Part shown: positions 13,026 through 25,551 of the stretch, piece by piece
Position numbering within the stretch: the first letter of the stretch is position 1
Layout: every line of letters starts with the position of its first letter
Source: Sphaerolaimus hirsutus
Lineage: Eukaryota; Nematoda; Chromadorea; Monhysterida; Sphaerolaimidae
Reading direction: 5' to 3'
Assembly (NCBI GenBank): GCA_964036195.1
Contig: OZ038450.1
Location: 21,233,208 to 21,297,207, forward strand
Length of the DNA stretch: 64,000 bases
The notes under the pieces: model-generated
Databases searched by the model: none
Told to the model about the DNA's origin: nothing
Seen by the model: the letters and a program-made list of their open reading frames with translations, nothing else
Translations under genes and position numbers: made by a program

Positions 13026-13650
13026 TACCGTATATACTCGAATGATTCCCCCTTCAGAAAAGTCTGACGAAAAATAATTCCGGCGGTGGAGGGATTATTT
13101 GAGTATATGTGGTAGATGTATAGGTATCTATTTTTTATATTTAGCTATTCAGTGAGTTTGATGGTACCCTCCGTTCCAGACCCGTGGGTAACTGGTACCG
13201 ATTCCGCAAGTGAGCAAAATTGTCAAGTTGTCACTAATGTTGTAATTGAAGTGACAAATGAACATACCTTATTTCACTGAAATACACCCCTCGTTTGACC
13301 CCCACCCTCTCGAGACCACTATGAAACAAACACCCCCCCCCCAGATTGAGTGTAATGAGAACGTACATGACAAATACGGCAGTTTGTGTTCTGCGTAGTG
13401 CAGAACACACGTTAAAACAATGTCGTAATCACGTTAGAACAGTGTTTATACCATCTACGTACTAATATTAGTCTACAGGAGTCTATACATGTCAGTTATT
13501 GATGCATTTTTCTACCCCAGTGTACATCACAAACGACGATTTTGTACTAGGATTTGAAAAACCTTCTGCCGAAATAATAACCCCCCCCCCCCTCTCGGGA
13601 GCACTATGAAACAATCACCCCCCGGGGGGGTATTTCGAGGAAATACGGTA
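13026..13650. repeat. TACCGTAT..ATACGGTA inverted-repeat element
   Basis: Ends TACCGTATATACTCGAA and TTTCGAGGAAATACGGTA are inverted repeats; the interior has poly-C/poly-G stretches and CTCGAA words. Many relatives (18,945-19,652; 21,892-22,670; 30,748-30,905; 61,661-62,106) share the same ends. A TA at each edge would suit Tc1/mariner-type mobilisation, but no transposase is present. Confidence 0.7.
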
Positions 13651-13940
13651 AGTGGCAGGTAAATTTCAAAATGTACTTTTCACTTATGAGTTGATTTGCC
13701 ACTCGATTCAACTTGACTTGTTGATTTGCGGAATAGGGATCAGTCCCCCATTATTTTTGAAGCTATCGCTGTCCAAGGAGAAATAATCTTGAAAAAACAA
13801 TTGAAAGATATCAGAAAAAGGCTATAAAAAGTATAAAAAAATGCCTGAGCTCACCGATTAAAAACGTAAAAAACTGCAACTGAACCACAAAAAAAATGAC
13901 TATCACAACTCCAACACATACATAGCAACATAACCAATCC

Positions 13941-16900
13941 TCACTCAGAATTCTTGTGTCCCACAGCATAGGGGTCTTCATCCGAGAACGCCCTAATCAC
14001 AGCCAGCCCGTTGACGTACACGCCCGCCGCCAATGTGGTCACACCGAGCGCCACAAGCGCGCCGTTTATCAGGCAGTGCTTGTACAGTTGACCCGTCCTA
14101 TGCCACACGCGGTACATGCTGATTGTCTGAAGGGGAGTGATGTTTTGTCATCGAAAGGGGAAAGATGATTACACGCCAATGGCGCCATGAGGAGTAACTA
14201 AAGCGACTGCTTGGGGCTGTTGGGAACAATGGCGCCAAGACAACAACAAAATTGAGATAATTGGCACGATGCTTAAGGCCAGCAAGCGCCAATGTCGCCA
14301 GAGCAAAATGGCGCCAAGCGCCAGGAGCGTCATGGCGCTTTGGCGCTAGTGCCACCGCCAGGCGTTTTGTTCCTGGCGCCAGGCAAAGATAGCGCCAAGC
14401 GCCATGACGCTTTTACATCAGTACCTATTACCTCCCAATAAATGTATTCAGGTCTGGCTAATGTATAAATGTATTCTGCCTAAATATTAAAGCAAAAAAG
14501 AAATACATATGCGATAATCCACTGAACAAACTTGTAATAGCGGCGGATAAACCAAGGCACAAAGTGTCCCCGATGTCGTTCCCACCAACGGAATTAGGAT
14601 GTCCAGTTTCGGCAAGCCGATCGCCATCACATCTGAAAATAACAACAAAATGCAAAAAAAATTTAGGGCTGATTGCGCCCGGGATCGAACCGGGGACCTC
14701 TCGCGTGTGAGGCGAGCGTGATAACCGCTACACCACGCAACCGCTGGGAGCAGCGTACTTAAAAGTGTCTATGTTCACCTACGAAGCGACAGAACAACTG
14801 AATTGACACATTCGCTTAGAACTATTAAGCACAGCTGCCTGCTGAGTAAATAGAACAACGCAAAATTTTGAATACCGTATTTCATCGAATCACCCCCAGT
14901 GAGCTTTTTCTGCCAGTTTACCAGTTTAGATAATAAATGGCTACACAAATTGGCAGCCAGAACATAATGTATTTACGTTGCGTACATGTACACTGCACTT
15001 CCCACTCTGTATTTCTATGGTTACATTTCTACTCGAATGAGTGGGTAATGAATGGGTAACTTTTGTATGGTAGCAGCTTAAATTTTTTTTTCTACATTTG
15101 TGCTTGTTAGGAGTGTATACTCGGCGGACCGCAATGTATGCGCCCAAAATTATTTATGTCTTGGTCGATAACGCGCGAGCTGGATACTTATGTAGCACTT
15201 TCACAAAAAGAAAAATATTTTGAAAAAGAAAAAGGCGGAGTGACGTAGAAACGCGGAATGTTTTTTCCTGTCATGTTTTTCTTTTTTTGCTGGAATTATT
15301 TTTATTTTATTAATGATGGAGTGTTTCCTTCAGAAAAAGGCATAGCATGCGGTCCGCCGAGTATACAAACATTTCAACATTGCTCATCAAATTGCAAATT
15401 ATAATACATACATTCCAGGGGGGGGTGTTCGAGGGGGGTATATAGAAGAGTAGCTAAAGCGTATTTACGCTTACCCGAAATACCCGGGTAAATGGGTATT
15501 TATATTTACGCTTACGCTTTCCAAAAATGCCGGTATTTTAACAACTCTGGTATATAGTCGAGGAGAGGGGGGTATATTAGCCAATAAAATCTGGTTTATT
15601 TAATCTGGAGCACCCCAAACCCACACGTAATAAACACCCAGAAAGTCCTGAAGCACTTGTCCAGCGCGAACAAATGCTTTTCCCACCAGGGGAACATGCG
15701 GGGGAACTTTCTGGCGAAGCCGGCCCAGAACATGTCGAACACGACGTACATGGCGATGCTGTGGCCCAACAGCGACTGGAACATCAGGCACACGTTCACC
15801 GCCGAGTAGCCCCTGGGTGCGCGAGGTGTTTGTGAATGGTGGTATAATACAGTGAAGAATCGGGCAGATAAAGCTCGCTAAAAAGCTCTAAAAACGGGCT
15901 TCTCCAAAACAGCCCCCCACATCCTGTAAAGTGTAAAGTAAAGTGCCATGTGTAATGTCAAAAAATTCCCGAATTATCACGCAAAAAGTCAAAAGTTAAG
16001 TAATAAAAACTTTTCTTTTTAAACTTACATTTTGCATGACATATGACATTTTACTTTGCACTTTATTTCATTTATGTTACATTTTACACTTTATAATTTG
16101 TTTTACACACTTTCCGAGCCAAGCTTCGCACTTACCGTATTTCTTCTATTAGAAAGGCACCTCCAATAGAATAGTGCAGGCGAAAAGTAGACGAAAAACA
16201 GAACGGCGCTCTTCTATTAGAAGAAATACGGTAATGGAACACCACGAAGGTAAAGTGTCAAGAAAAATCCCATCACCAGCCAACCACAGTTGTTAATGCG
16301 TATTTAATTTTACTCAAAAAGTACGCATACTCGAGTACCGAGTAAATATACTATTTGAGAAAAGTATTTTTACTCGACTGTACGCTTACTTTTTGAGTGT
16401 TGGAGTGCAGTAGAGTAATTCTTGCAAGTACAGAAAGAGTATTTTTGCCAGTAGAGACCCCTGCTTTACACAAAGAATACTTATTAAATGAAAGAAAACA
16501 CCTTTTTGTCGTCCAGGGTAAACATTTATAATGCTATGCTCCCTTTACGCTTTCCTGAGAAAAAATACTCGCATTTACGCTTTCTGGGAAAACAAGTATT
16601 TTACTCTCATTTACTCGCGAGTAAAAGTAAAAAATTACTTTACGCTTTCTGTACTCAGGGGTGAGTAAAAACAAAATACTTTACGCATACTTTGAAAAAA
16701 GTTCGGTACTTTTAACAACTCTGAAGCCAACGTCAAACGCCTAATGCATTAATCAACCAACTTAGGCAAATTCAGTGTCACAGTAGACGCAGTATCCACT
16801 CCAAAAGCCGTGTATCCGAAAAAGCCCACGGCGGTCATGAGCGCCGTGCACAACAACATGGTGGTGGGCAGCACGCCGCAGTTCTGCAGGAAGTCCTCCG

Positions 16901-19900
16901 GGTGCTCTAGTTTGTTCTCGATCGGAAGGATCTGTGGGGTGTTGTGGGGTGAGAGGTGTTTGAGGTTTACTTTCCCCTGGAAAACCTAAAACTGAGTATT
17001 TTTGAGAAATTTTGCCCCAGTTTCCACCCAAAATCACCAAAAGTCATATTTTTTGATAATTTTCACCTTCAACTTAGACTAGGTATTTTCAGTTTTTTTT
17101 GGCTATGTATGATCCTATATACCCATTTTTTAAAGCTATTTTTTCTATATTTTTATCGTTTTTCGCCCTTTTCTCCCTTCCTGCCTTGAAAAAAACCTAT
17201 ATAAACGTCTATCAGGAATACGTTTTCAGTACTACAGTACTTTTAAAGTGTAAAAGCGTAAGCGTTATGTGTAAAAGCGAGTACAGGAACTTTTTCAAAC
17301 GTAAACGTATTTACGCTGTACTCGCGTATACGTAGAAGTAAATACGTTTTAACAACTATGATCAAATTCCATCATCGATCATAGCTGTAAAAATCCTACC
17401 CAAAATCACGAACCCAACCCTCCCAACAAACCATGGTCTGCCCTTCAAAAGCGTACATAGCCATGCCGATGAACGTGACAGTGCCCATAAAGTCCGTGGA
17501 CGCGGGAACGGCGCGCCATTGGCTGGGCAGCGAGACGCAGTAGCCCAGCACCATGAAAACGCCAACTAGGAAAAATATGGTGGATAGCAGGGCGTAGATT
17601 GAGATTATCTGAAGTGGGAATGAGGTCAGATGTTGATTGAGCTAGAACCCGGTGCACAAGTAGCAATATCCGGTGCCAAGGTAGACCCGGGACTTAGGTA
17701 CGGCCCCCGTACTTGAGCACTTGGTCATGGGTACTGGATAGTTGGTCAAACGTATTTACGTTTCCTCGAAAAATACATATAAATACTAGCGTATTGCGTA
17801 AATACGTTTACGTGTCCTCCCGAAAAAATACAAGTACTCACATACTTTTTGAAAGTACGCGAGTACAGAAAGCGTATTTTAAGGGGACAGAAAATGTCAT
17901 TTTGCTAGACAGAAATTGTCAAACATAGGACATTAGCCTAGTGCACTGCCGCAACTACGGTGACATAAAAAATTAAATATCAGAAACAGTCACCATTGCA
18001 TCAAACACAAAAAATACGAATTTTTAAAAACTCACTCTCATACGTGTGGTCATATTTGTGGCGAGAACAATTAAAAAGGCGCCGGAGGCGAAAACCCACA
18101 GCGATATATCTTCGCCCGAATAATCCAGTACAACCTGAAAATCGGGTATTCTATTCAGGTATTTACGGTACATAAAATATGACAGTGTGGGGAGGTTTGA
18201 AAAATATGTTAGAGACAAACCTTTTGGATGTTTCTGGATATGAAAAGCAGCGATACGCTGCACATGCCAAGCTGATAAAACAGTATCGTTATATTCACTA
18301 CGTACCTGAAATGAAATTTTTAAATAGAGCGTATTTTTGTATCATAAAGATAAATATGTATGGATCACTTAGAAAGCTGGCAGTTTAGGGATGGAATTTG
18401 CATTTGCCGTTTGCGCTATTGTAGTGCCATCTTTCAATCACGCGCCGGAGCTTTGGGGTCTGGTGCCTACCTAGCATTGAAAAAATCTCTGCGATATTTA
18501 TATTTTTCCACAATTTTCCAGAGAGATTTAATTATATTTTCTTTTTGAGAGATTTTCTGAGATTTTTAAAAATTCAGAAAATCTCTCAAATTCTGATATT
18601 TAGGTATATTTATTTATATTTTTCTCCAGGTTTTTTTGAGAGATTTAATTAGGTATATTTTATTCTCGAGAGATTTTCTGAGATTATATTTAATTGTATT
18701 TTCAAGAAATAAATGATTTTTTCAATGCTATGCCTACCTAGTCACCACTTCCATTAGCTACAACTTATTCATTTTGGTGCCAATTCTAATCGCTATTTTC
18801 ACATTCACAGAAAAACTGACATATATCGCTTGCTGTTCCGCTGCAAATGCGGCACCGCACTCAAATCCAGCACTTTCTTCGTAAAATGGCCATAATCCAG
18901 CGCGGGACTTTTTAACCTGCGAAAAGAAATTTCATCTAATAACTGACCGTATTACCTCGAATAATCCCCGCTCCTTGAATTAACCCCCCTCAAAATACCG
19001 CTCCTGAAATTTTGCTGAGGAAATAAAAATAATACCCCCACTAGGGTTCAAACGGGACCAGTTTTCGGGACCGGGACCGGGACCAGAAATTTTTCAATGT
19101 CGGGACCAGGACCGGGACCGGGACTGGGTGGTCGGGTCGGGGAGCGGGAACAGGAATGTTTGAATGTCGGGAGCGGGACTGGGACCGGGACTGGGGTGTC
19201 GGGACCGGGACTGTGACTGGGACTGGGTCGTTAGAAATGTATTTTTTGGCAGAAATCACCTCTTATAATGCTACACATAACATCACTCATCATCGAAGTC
19301 GGGACCACTGAAAAATTCCGGGACCGGGACCGGGGCTGGGTGGTCGGGATCGGGACCAGGATGTTTTGAATGTCGGAACCGGGACCGGGACCGGGACTGG
19401 GGTGTCGGGGCCGGGACTGGGACCACCCCAGTCCCGACTTTTTGCCGAACCGGGTACCGGGACCGCGGTCCCGTTTGAACCCTAACCCCCACCCATATCG
19501 AGTGTAAAAAGAATGTACACGACAAATACTGCGGTTTGTCGATGCAGAACACACGTTGAAAGTAATTGAAAGAAAGAATGAATTGAAGTAAAGAAAGAAA
19601 ATTTGCTGGCGAAATAATACACCCCCTGGGGCTATTTCAAGGTAATACGGTAGTAAATTTACCAAACCCACAAAACCATCCCCAAAGCGCAAAACACAAA
19701 CTAGCCACACTCACACGGCGGCCATGTGCTGGGCCGTTTTCACCAATACATGATTGCCGTACCAATTGAGCGCGGCCACGACGAAAGTGAGCGCGAAGGC
19801 CGACCACAAACCGGCGCTCATCCACGCGAACGGCAACGAGAAGCAGCCCGCGTTGAACATCGACTTGGCCAGGGTCATCACCGCTCTGCGGGGAGTGATG

Positions 19901-22900
19901 GATTATTGTGAAGTGGTGTGAAGAGTAGTGATGTAAAGGCACCGGGGCACCGGTGCCCCGGTGCTGGGCACCGAAGGGCACCAGCACCGGTGCTGGTGCG
20001 GTGCCATTGCAATCTTCAGGGGTGCCATGCCGGTGCCGGTGCCATTTTTTTCAGAATAGCACCGGTGCCGGTGCGGTGCGGTGCCATTTTTTTGCCGGTG
20101 CCAAAGGTGCTAGCACCAGGGCAAAGTAAAAGGCACCGGGAAAGGCACCGGCCAAGGCTTCATGTGCTGTGCAATTTTGTCCACAGTATGTGCTTAGTCA
20201 TATTTCAAAAAACAGCGATATATTTACCCAACCGTTTTTGCCTATTTTGTAAACCTCCCTATCAAATAAATATACCTACTGTGAAATTCATTATACCCGA
20301 TATGTGATCTGATGAGCGAATATAAAATTTTGTTGAATTTTAAATCATTTTTATATTTTATACTTATCTTACTTTTTTGTTCAAAATTTGTTGTCAATAT
20401 ATGACAGAGATAGTTCCATTCTCTGTACAGCAACGACTCCGATCAGTAGACAATAGTGTCTATGGACATTGTAATGAATTAAATATTTTATCTTTCATTT
20501 TTAATCATTGTAATTGCTTCATAAAGGTGATTGCCACATCATTCTGATCATTTTAAGTGCTCAACCATCAAAATCGGTTGAAAATTCATGGAAATATGCA
20601 CTTCCAAATGTGAGACCACTGAGAAACTGCCCGATATTTACTTCAGAAGTTCCAGCCCGGTGCGGTGCCTTTCGGTGCTAGCACCGGCAACCCGCCGGTG
20701 CCCTTCGGTGCCGGTGCCATTTTTTCCAAAAGGCACCGGTGCCGGTGCGGTGCGGTGCCATTTTCTGGCCGGTGCCCCAGGGTGCCAGGTGCCCTTTTCA
20801 TGCGTTGGCAAAGGTGCCGGTGCGGTGCGGTGCCATTTTTCCCGGTGCCTTTAACATCACTAGTGAAGAGTAGGGTTGGAAAAAAACGTTTTTTTTAACT
20901 CGATGTTATTTTTATAAAAAAAACGTTTTTTTAAATAAAAAACGGTTTTTTTTAAAAGCTCCCAGATATGACCTTGTGTCAACATATATAGGTATATCAG
21001 ACAGTAGCAATACTCTGTGATGTTATATATGACCATATAATGGCTGTTGAGCCATGGGATAGCATTATAAGTGGTGATTTGTGTCAAAAATATCCATTTT
21101 TTTGTCGATGCGTTCGTATATTGCCTTATAGTCGAATGTTCGTAACTTCAGGTAAAGTTTGGCATGGAATAGTGATGAAACAAGGTTATAAAAGGAGGTT
21201 GTTACTTTGGGAGTGAAGTTACACACTGTGGAGGTACATGGAAGCACATTACCTCAATATTATATACTACACCGACATATGACGGCTTATTAACCCATGG
21301 TAGCATATATAAATGGATACTTTGATACTAAAAATGCCACAAAACTAATGAAAACAACCACCAATGTCAATTTGTGTGTGAAATTGCGCGCTTGCGCGCA
21401 AAAATTTTGCAAAATACCTAGTGCTTAGTACTAAAAATTTCGGTCGATGTTTTTTTTATAAAAAAAACATTTCGGACGTCATGTTTTTTTTAAAAAAAAA
21501 CGTTTTTTTTTAATAAAAAACGTTTAAAAAAAAACATCGGCCAACCCTAGTGAAGAGTTCTAGTGATTTTGGTGTTGAGCGACGAAGGTGCCACGCAAAG
21601 TTGTTAAAACGTATTTACGTTTATTTGAACTTTGATGAGAAAACACATCTTGGATGTATTCTAGAATAAAAAATCGACAAAATTTCTGACTTTTACGTTT
21701 TCTGTGAAAAAATACTCACCTTCACGTTTTCTGTGAGAAAAACACCTATTTTTACATTTTCTGTGAGGAAAAATACTCAGTTTTACGTTTTCCCAGAAAA
21801 AAGTATATTAGGTACTCATGTTTTACGCAGTGTAAAAGTTAAAAGTTTTTACTTTACGTTTTCTGTGCTCAGTGGTGAGTAAAAAATAAATACCGTATTA
21901 CGTCGAAATACCACCAGGGGCCAGATTTAATACTCCCTACAGATTTGTAGGGTAGGGCGTACGCCCGACAGATTTTTTAAAGTTTAGCCGCATCGACGCA
22001 CATGCACCGAGAGCAAGGCGGTTTGTAAAATATACGAAACCATCCCTTAAGGTCGCCGATATTGCAATATGACGTATATCACTTCGATTTTGGCCCGGAA
22101 ATCACGATTTCGTCATTTCTCGGCCGTCTGCCAATTCGTTTTTTATTTTATTTTGTCGGGCGGGTTACTCGCATAGGTCACGCTTTTGTGTAGTCAGGTG
22201 GTCACTTTTTTAGTGTTCACTGTCTGCAACCGAAACCATGAGGGCAGCGACAAGAAAGAAATGCATGCACGAGCGTACAAAAGCGTGACTTATGCGAGTA
22301 ACCCGCCCAACAAAATAAAATAGAAAACGAATTGGCAGACGGCCAAGAAATGACGAAATCGTAATTTCCGAGCCAAAATCGAAGCGATATACGTCATATT
22401 GCAATATCGGCGACCTTAAGGGATGGTTTCGTATATTTTACAAACCGCCTTGCTCTCGGTGCATGTGCGTCGATGCGGCTGAACTTTAAAAAATCTATCG
22501 GGCGTACGCCCTACCCTACAAATCTGTAGGGAGTATTAAATCTGGCCCCAGGGGTTTATGTTTTCAGAGTGGAAATTTTGAGGGGGGTATTTCGAGGGGG
22601 GCTTATCCGAGGGGGCTTTTTCGAGGGGGGATATTATTTCGCCAGAAATTTTCGAGACGGATCGTAGTAACTAATGCACTTTTTCATACCCCAAACTGGT
22701 AATAAATGCAGCGAACGAGGTTACTTTACACGGTTACTTTACACTCTACCCAATCACTACACCCACTACAAGCTTACCTGTGCGAGCTGATAGTGTCCCC
22801 AGTACGCTTGGGCCTGCCGAACATGGGTGCCGCGTCGCCCACGGACACCTCCTCGGCGAGGAAAGACGCGCTCCGCTTGTGTTCGTGCAGGCTGTGGTGC

Positions 22901-25551
22901 AGCGACTGCGCAAGGGGGGGGGGGGTGATGGTTAGATGTTTGAGGCCTCCGCGGCTATCCCAGACACTGTAAGATGTCCTGTAAAATGTCAAATGACACG
23001 CGAAGTGTCTAAAGTCATGTAAAATGCCTAGTAAAATGGCTAACGAATTGCAAAAAATGAATAAATTGGGATGTGGATGTGGCATCGAAAAAGTTGCATT
23101 GCCGATTTGCGCAGCGCCATTGTCTCTTTGGGTAAGTTGTTTTTCTCAGGTTCCATTTCCAGACTATATAAACGAAGTTTGCCGATTCACAGGGCGTTTT
23201 ACATGACTTTAGACACTTTGCATGACATTTGACAGGGTATTTTACAAGGTCTGGAACTGACAACTAAAATCGAGTTGACACTGAAACCCGTTGAGATCCA
23301 GTGTGTGTGATGCCAAAGGGGCAACTGAGGTGGAAATTGTTTTTTGAAAATGTTGAAAATTTAGCGAGACACATTGTTGATGCCGTCTCCGCGCTTAACC
23401 CAACTTTCGAAATTTTGTAGCAATCGACTTTTAGAAGTGGGCGACTCATTTACATTGTAAATAAATAGATACATATGATGTCCGCGGATGAGGTGCTTGC
23501 AATCAGTAAGGATCATTAATGGTTGTTTTTATATTTTATCCGATGAAATGCTTTCCACCTTTCATTTGTCATGTCATTTATTTGCAATAATGAATAAATG
23601 TATTTCTTTTGTGTCAGATTTATATAAGTGAACCGAGTGTGCCCGCTGAATCTAAACCGGAAGTCCCTGAGATCAGAGTTGATTTTACTTTTGACACATC
23701 CGGGATTATAAGGAGAGAATATCGAACATTTCTGCATAGATTAGCTAAAAAGCAAACAGAAAACGTCATTTTTTTCTATTAACCGCAGACAATGTGCATA
23801 AATATAAACATAAAGCGAAAAATTGCAACAGTCAATAAGGCCGCGATGTCAATACAATTCAATCCACACTTCACACCCAACTTATTTTGCTACCTATACA
23901 ACATACCGTATTTCTTCTAATAGAAGAGCGCCGTTCTATCTTTTTCGTCGACTTTTTTACCTGCCGCTCTATTAGAGGTGCCGTCCTATTGGAGGCTGCC
24001 GTTCTATTTTTTCACCAATATTTTTCAGACATTTTTCATTTGAACATTGTGTTTTAAATAAAATTTTAAAAAACAACATTTTACTATCAGAGCATCAATT
24101 CAAACAAAACCAAATGTGACAATAACCCTCAATCATAGTTCTGGGGCCAGTTCCGCAAAATGAGAAGTGAGAAGTGAAATGGCAAAAGCGAAGTTAAAAA
24201 AATAAAAAGTGCCGTAATTTATCTTCGCTTTTGCCATTTCACTTTCCGATTCACCTGCCATTTCACTTCGCCTTTGCGCTTTTACTCAGCCTTTGCCATT
24301 TCACTTCTCATTTCGCGGAACTGGCACCTGAACACCTCGGGTCTTCTCACCACCCATATTTCTTATATTGGTTTGTGTGTTCTGGCACACTTCCAACGTA
24401 ATTTCTACTTGCCGTCCTATCGGAGGCTGTCCTATTAATTCCGTGAATGCTAAAACGTGCAAAAACCTCTATCGGAGGTGCCGTTTTATTGGAGGTATGC
24501 CGTTCTATTAGAAGAAATACGGTATTTACCAAATTTCCTCGAATAGCCCCCCATAGTAACAGACGAGTGGGCGAAAACGTGACGCATAAAAAATAAAACG
24601 AGCTAACCCATTTTCAGCATCAATTTGTTTGTGCAATTCTGTGAAAATAGCAATCAATGAGTATTTAGTTACTAACTTCAAATACATTACTAGGTATGTA
24701 ATTATAGATAATGAGTAGGGTGTCAACGAAAACTTTTTGGCGGAAAACGGAAACGGAAAAAACTTTGCACTTGCCGGAAAACGGAAACGGAAAATTTTTT
24801 GCACTTGCCGGAAAACGGACAAATGAAAGGCCGGAAAACGGAAATGGAAACGGAAAAATTTGCCGAATATATGCCGGAAACGGAAAAAATTTGCTTAAAT
24901 TTTGCCGGAAATGGAAAAAAAATTGCAGAAATTTATCCAGAAATAAAAAAATTTGCAGAAATTTTGCTAAAAATGGGAAAAATTCACATAATTGAGAGCC
25001 TGCATGCATGTTTACCACTTTGGCTGAAACAGAAAACAAAAAATTGAGCTGGAAAGTGAAAAAAAGTTGGAAAAATAGACAATTAAACCGAAAAACAGAA
25101 AAAAGGCGGAAAAACTTAAAATTTAGCTGGAACACGGAAAATGAGCCGGAAAAACGGAAACAGGAACGGAAAAAAAATTTGGCAGCCGGAAAAATGGAAA
25201 CGGAAAAAATTTGCCTGCGGAAAGCGGAAATTTGACACCCTAATAATGAGTACAAATAACGCCCCAGGGGGGTTATTCGAGCAAATACGATATCTCTCAG
25301 TGCACTAAAAAATTCAAGCTTAAAACATTTCATCCACAAAATTACCCCAAAACCCGCCACACAACCGAACCGACCCCATAATCCCGTATCCTCTCGTCGT
25401 GATTCAATCCAAAGGGCTGCGACCTGCTCAACTGCCTGTTCAGCAGCAACGAGTTCGACTTCAGCTCGGAGCTGGCGGGCGCGGCCGCCACAACCGACTG
25501 GTGTTCCACATCGCTGGCGGACGGGTCTGCGTGCGCTTGCGACTGCGACAT
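13941..25551 (-). CDS. SLC36-family (proton-coupled) amino-acid transporter
   Basis: Multi-pass membrane transporter of the amino acid/auxin permease superfamily, most like SLC36 (PAT) carriers of the plasma or lysosomal membrane. Exons on the minus strand, 5' to 3': 25551-25375, 22905-22778, 19885-19715, 18916-18821, 18305-18221, 18134-18036, 17608-17432, 16931-16762, 15812-15625, 14632-14532, 14126-13941. They join in frame to 525 codons plus TGA. Typical segments are KSMFNAGCFSLPFAWMSAGL (first membrane helix), AMYAFEGQTM followed in the next exon by ILPIENKLEHP (the family's conserved core), and LDILIPLVGTTSGTL near the end. The cytosolic N-terminus is polar and Ser-rich. The ATG at 25551 has a good context (GGCGGCCATG); an acceptor-like CCTCCTAG lies 22 bases upstream, so an untranslated first exon or trans-splicing is possible. 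Substrate and subcellular site are not shown by the sequence. Confidence 0.92.
14164..14426. repeat. Degraded GCGCC-type element
   Basis: Dense GGCGCCA/TGGCGCTTTGGCGCT words, with the right end GCGTTTTTACATCA-like as in the GCGCC hAT-like element at 26,917/61,047. It lies in the last intron of the SLC36-like gene. Ends and duplication are not clear enough to delimit exactly. Confidence 0.45.
14671..14742 (-). tRNA. tRNA-Val, anticodon CAC
   Basis: Read on the minus strand the 72 bases fold as a full cloverleaf. The acceptor stem is GGTTGCG/CGCAATC. The anticodon stem CTCGC/GCGAG encloses the loop CTCACAC with anticodon CAC, and the T arm is CCCGG-TTCGATC-CCGGG. There is no intron and no encoded CCA. 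It lies in the intron between exons 9 and 10 of the SLC36-like gene, on the same strand. The intact stems suggest a functional gene rather than a tRNA-derived SINE. Confidence 0.95.
15925..16125. repeat. Foldback, TGTAAAGTGTAAAG family
   Basis: CATCCTGTAAAGTGTAAAGT faces ACATTTTACACTTTATAAT across an AT-rich centre. Member of the TGTAAAATGTC family, within an SLC36-like intron. Confidence 0.55.
16133..16233. repeat. Small TACCGTATTTCTTCTATTAGAA palindrome
   Basis: A 101-bp inverted repeat with ends TACCGTATTTCTTCTATTAG and CTATTAGAAGAAATACGGTA. Sister copies are at 23,904-24,524 and 31,985-32,115. Confidence 0.75.
16287..16723. repeat. AGTTGTTAA..TTAACAACT element built of ACGC/TTTACG words
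   Basis: Ends ACAGTTGTTAATGCG and TACTTTTAACAACTCTG are inverted; the interior is variations of TTTACGCTTTCTG and AAGTATTTTTACTC. Related stretches are at 15,450-15,555, 17,215-17,365, 17,740-17,885 and 21,597-21,890, all in introns of the SLC36-like gene. Confidence 0.6.
18945..19652. repeat. ACCGTATTACCTCGAA element with nested insertion
   Basis: Begins ACCGTATTACCTCGAATAAT and ends TTCAAGGTAATACGGT. The centre is interrupted by the hAT-like element 19,042-19,484, so the hAT-like insertion is younger. Confidence 0.7.
19042..19484. mobile_element. hAT-like element, GGGACCGGGACC type
   Basis: Ends TAGGGTTCAAACGGGACC and GGTCCCGTTTGAACCCTA, with a perfect 8-bp duplication ACCCCCAC (19,034-19,041 and 19,485-19,492). 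The interior is GGGACCGGGACCGGGACTGGG and variants. The terminal repeat matches the GGGATC elements except that the interior word is GGGACC instead of GGGATC. Confidence 0.9.
19926..20862. mobile_element. hAT-like element, GGTGCCGGTGC type
   Basis: Ends TAGTGATGTAAAGGCACCGG and CCGGTGCCTTTAACATCACTA. Flanks GTGAAGAG (19,918-19,925 and 20,863-20,870) form a perfect 8-bp duplication. Both sub-terminal regions are words such as GGTGCCGGTGCGGTGCGGTGCC; the middle is AT-rich and non-coding. Confidence 0.9.
20871..21549. mobile_element. hAT-like element, AAAAAACGTTTTTT type
   Basis: Ends TAGGGTTGGAAAAAAACG and GGCCAACCCTA, flanked by GTGAAGAG (20,863-20,870 and 21,550-21,557). The left duplication copy is shared with the preceding element, so the two insertions abut at the same octamer. 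The interior resembles 423-1140. Confidence 0.9.
21910..22556. repeat. Very long near-perfect palindrome
   Basis: Arms of about 270 bp: GGCCAGATTTAATACTCCCT at the left end matches, inverted, AGGGAGTATTAAATCTGGCC at the right end, and the match continues through CGGGCGTACGCC, AAGGCGGTTTGTAAAATATA and TGACGTATATC to a centre near 22,215. It sits inside an ACCGTATT..-type element (about 21,892-22,670). A possible 5-bp duplication CCAGG flanks it. Non-coding; a foldback transposon is the likely explanation. Confidence 0.85.
22965..23262. repeat. Foldback, TGTAAAATGTCAAATGTCATG family
   Basis: CAGACACTGTAAGATGTCCT and following words face GACAGGGTATTTTACAAGGT. It lies in an intron of the SLC36-like gene directly upstream of exon 2. 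Confidence 0.6.
23904..24524. repeat. TACCGTATTTCTTCTAATAG inverted-repeat element
   Basis: Ends TACCGTATTTCTTCTAATAG and CTATTAGAAGAAATACGGTA. The interior has words CCGTTCTATTGGAGG repeated in both orientations, plus a central palindrome around 24,150-24,330 (CAGTTCCGCAAAATGAGAAG facing CTTCTCATTTCGCGGAACTG). Confidence 0.75.
24716..25242. mobile_element. hAT-like element, GGAAAACGGAAAC type
   Basis: Ends TAGGGTGTCAACG and TTTGACACCCTA, with a perfect 8-bp duplication ATAATGAG (24,708-24,715 and 25,243-25,250). The interior is GGAAAACGGAAACGGAAAA words, as at 10,058-10,688. It lies in the first intron of the SLC36-like gene. Confidence 0.9.

Noticed and set aside
19041-19710. Open frames with (D/P)-rich or R/S-rich repeats such as PDPDP and RSRSRS
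   Set aside because: They are translations of GGGACC arrays; the same artefact occurs at 35.2, 36.0, 38.5-39.1 and 40.5 kb for GGGATC arrays.
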